Origin: Leptospira sp.
GTDB taxonomy: Bacteria; Spirochaetota; Leptospiria; Leptospirales; Leptospiraceae
DNA length: 64,000 nucleotides
Direction: 5' to 3'
Assembly (NCBI GenBank): GCA_027533185.1
Contig: JAPZTS010000008.1
Span: forward strand, 62,001-126,000
The notes under the pieces: generated by a model
Told to the model about the DNA's origin: nothing
Seen by the model: only the letters and a program-made list of their open reading frames with translations
Database searches by the model: none
Made by a program: the position numbers and the translations under genes
Shown: piece after piece, positions 63,751 through 64,000 of the stretch
How positions within the stretch are numbered: the stretch's first letter is position 1
How the letters are laid out: every line of letters begins with the position of its first letter

Positions 63751-63794
63751 TAAATTTGACAATAATTCGTTATATTAAGTTAGTTGGTTTATGA
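63729..63794 (+). CDS. 21-codon leader ORF overlapping the next gene (ATGA)
   Basis: ATG in repeat copy 3; peptide begins MKFLCGE as in copy 1 and ends KLVGL. The TGA stop at 63792 shares ATGA with the ATG at 63791 of the lipoprotein. Two leaders of different length but the same coupling suggest translational control. Confidence 0.35.
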   Translation: MKFLCGEINLTIIRYIKLVGL

Positions 63795-64000
63795 TCAAAC
63801 AAGCAATAATCACAATAATATTACTCCTGTTTCTTGGCTCTTGTTCTACCATTGGATTGGATAAGGATAAAGATGATTTACCTTCTCTCCTTGCCCTGTT
63901 GGCAGTAGCCTCCTCAGGATCGGGATCTTCAAGTAGTGCTACAAACTGCTCGGATGATGGAATCAACTGGACGGCACGCGGAGCCGCAGAAGCAAATCTA
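63791..64000 (+). CDS. Lipoprotein, cut by the window edge
   Basis: First 70 residues only; no stop before the window ends. MIKQAIITIILLLFLGSC is a strong lipobox, followed by an acidic linker and the typical LLALLAVASSGSGSSSSATN stretch of Leptospira surface lipoproteins, much like the gene at 62067. The coding start is fixed by the ATGA overlap. Confidence 0.7.
   Translation, partial: MIKQAIITIILLLFLGSCSTIGLDKDKDDLPSLLALLAVASSGSGSSSSATNCSDDGINWTARGAAEANL

Overview
The window looks like chromosomal DNA of a spirochete of the genus Leptospira, most likely an environmental (saprophytic-type) species. The grounds are moderate-to-low GC, many secreted lipoproteins with loose spirochaetal lipoboxes (FSC, VSC, LMC, NSC), a DUF1574-type protein beside an MBOAT acyltransferase, several class III nucleotide cyclases, TTG/GTG starts, and the overall style of the proteins. 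The species call is inference; no rRNA or other marker gene is present.

Left part (1-17.5 kb). Two small integral membrane genes (one ABA4-like), a zinc-ribbon/ankyrin protein, a zinc alcohol dehydrogenase, and a run of envelope genes (two lipoproteins, DUF4846, a LOG-type nucleotide hydrolase, another lipoprotein and a membrane protein). Then DUF805, an adenylate cyclase, a FadL-like outer-membrane protein paired with a lipoprotein, and an SH3/M48 protease overlapping a CHASE2 adenylate cyclase.

Core block (17.5-29 kb). The cell-shape operon mreC-mreD-mrdA-rodA ends in an unknown cytoplasmic gene and has no mreB beside it. It is followed by ribF, a STAS anti-anti-sigma protein, an exported coiled protein, a DnaJ-like protein, manA and pirin.

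Middle (28.8-44.6 kb). An organophosphate/MFS transporter, a GH43/32-type propeller and pirin form one operon. Next come a sterol-desaturase-family hydroxylase with a 7TM histidine kinase, acetoacetyl-CoA synthetase, MBOAT plus DUF1574, a long acyl-CoA dehydrogenase and DusC. The block ends with a desaturase/ferredoxin-reductase operon divergent from a FabR/DesT-like TetR regulator; the shared promoter carries two clear palindromes and a degenerate third.

Accessory part (44.6-64 kb). Here are decayed genes (a lipoprotein split by one in-frame TAA, a frameshifted gene), an AT-rich restriction-modification pair, a PTPS-III-like pterin enzyme, a DoxX protein, an amine oxidase and an ECF sigma factor with a lipoprotein. 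After these come a DUF1566 lipoprotein, a gene whose only Shine-Dalgarno lies in a hairpin, an LCAT-like acyltransferase, a PcfJ-like protein, an SDR with twin operators and an AT-rich multispanning membrane protein. The last 2.5 kb hold three copies of an ~85-bp repeat around lipoprotein genes and a Phd/PIN toxin-antitoxin pair. Two intact repeat copies carry a short ORF whose stop overlaps the next gene's start as ATGA, and one lipoprotein contains a G9 tract. No tRNA, rRNA, CRISPR array or intact insertion sequence was recognised.
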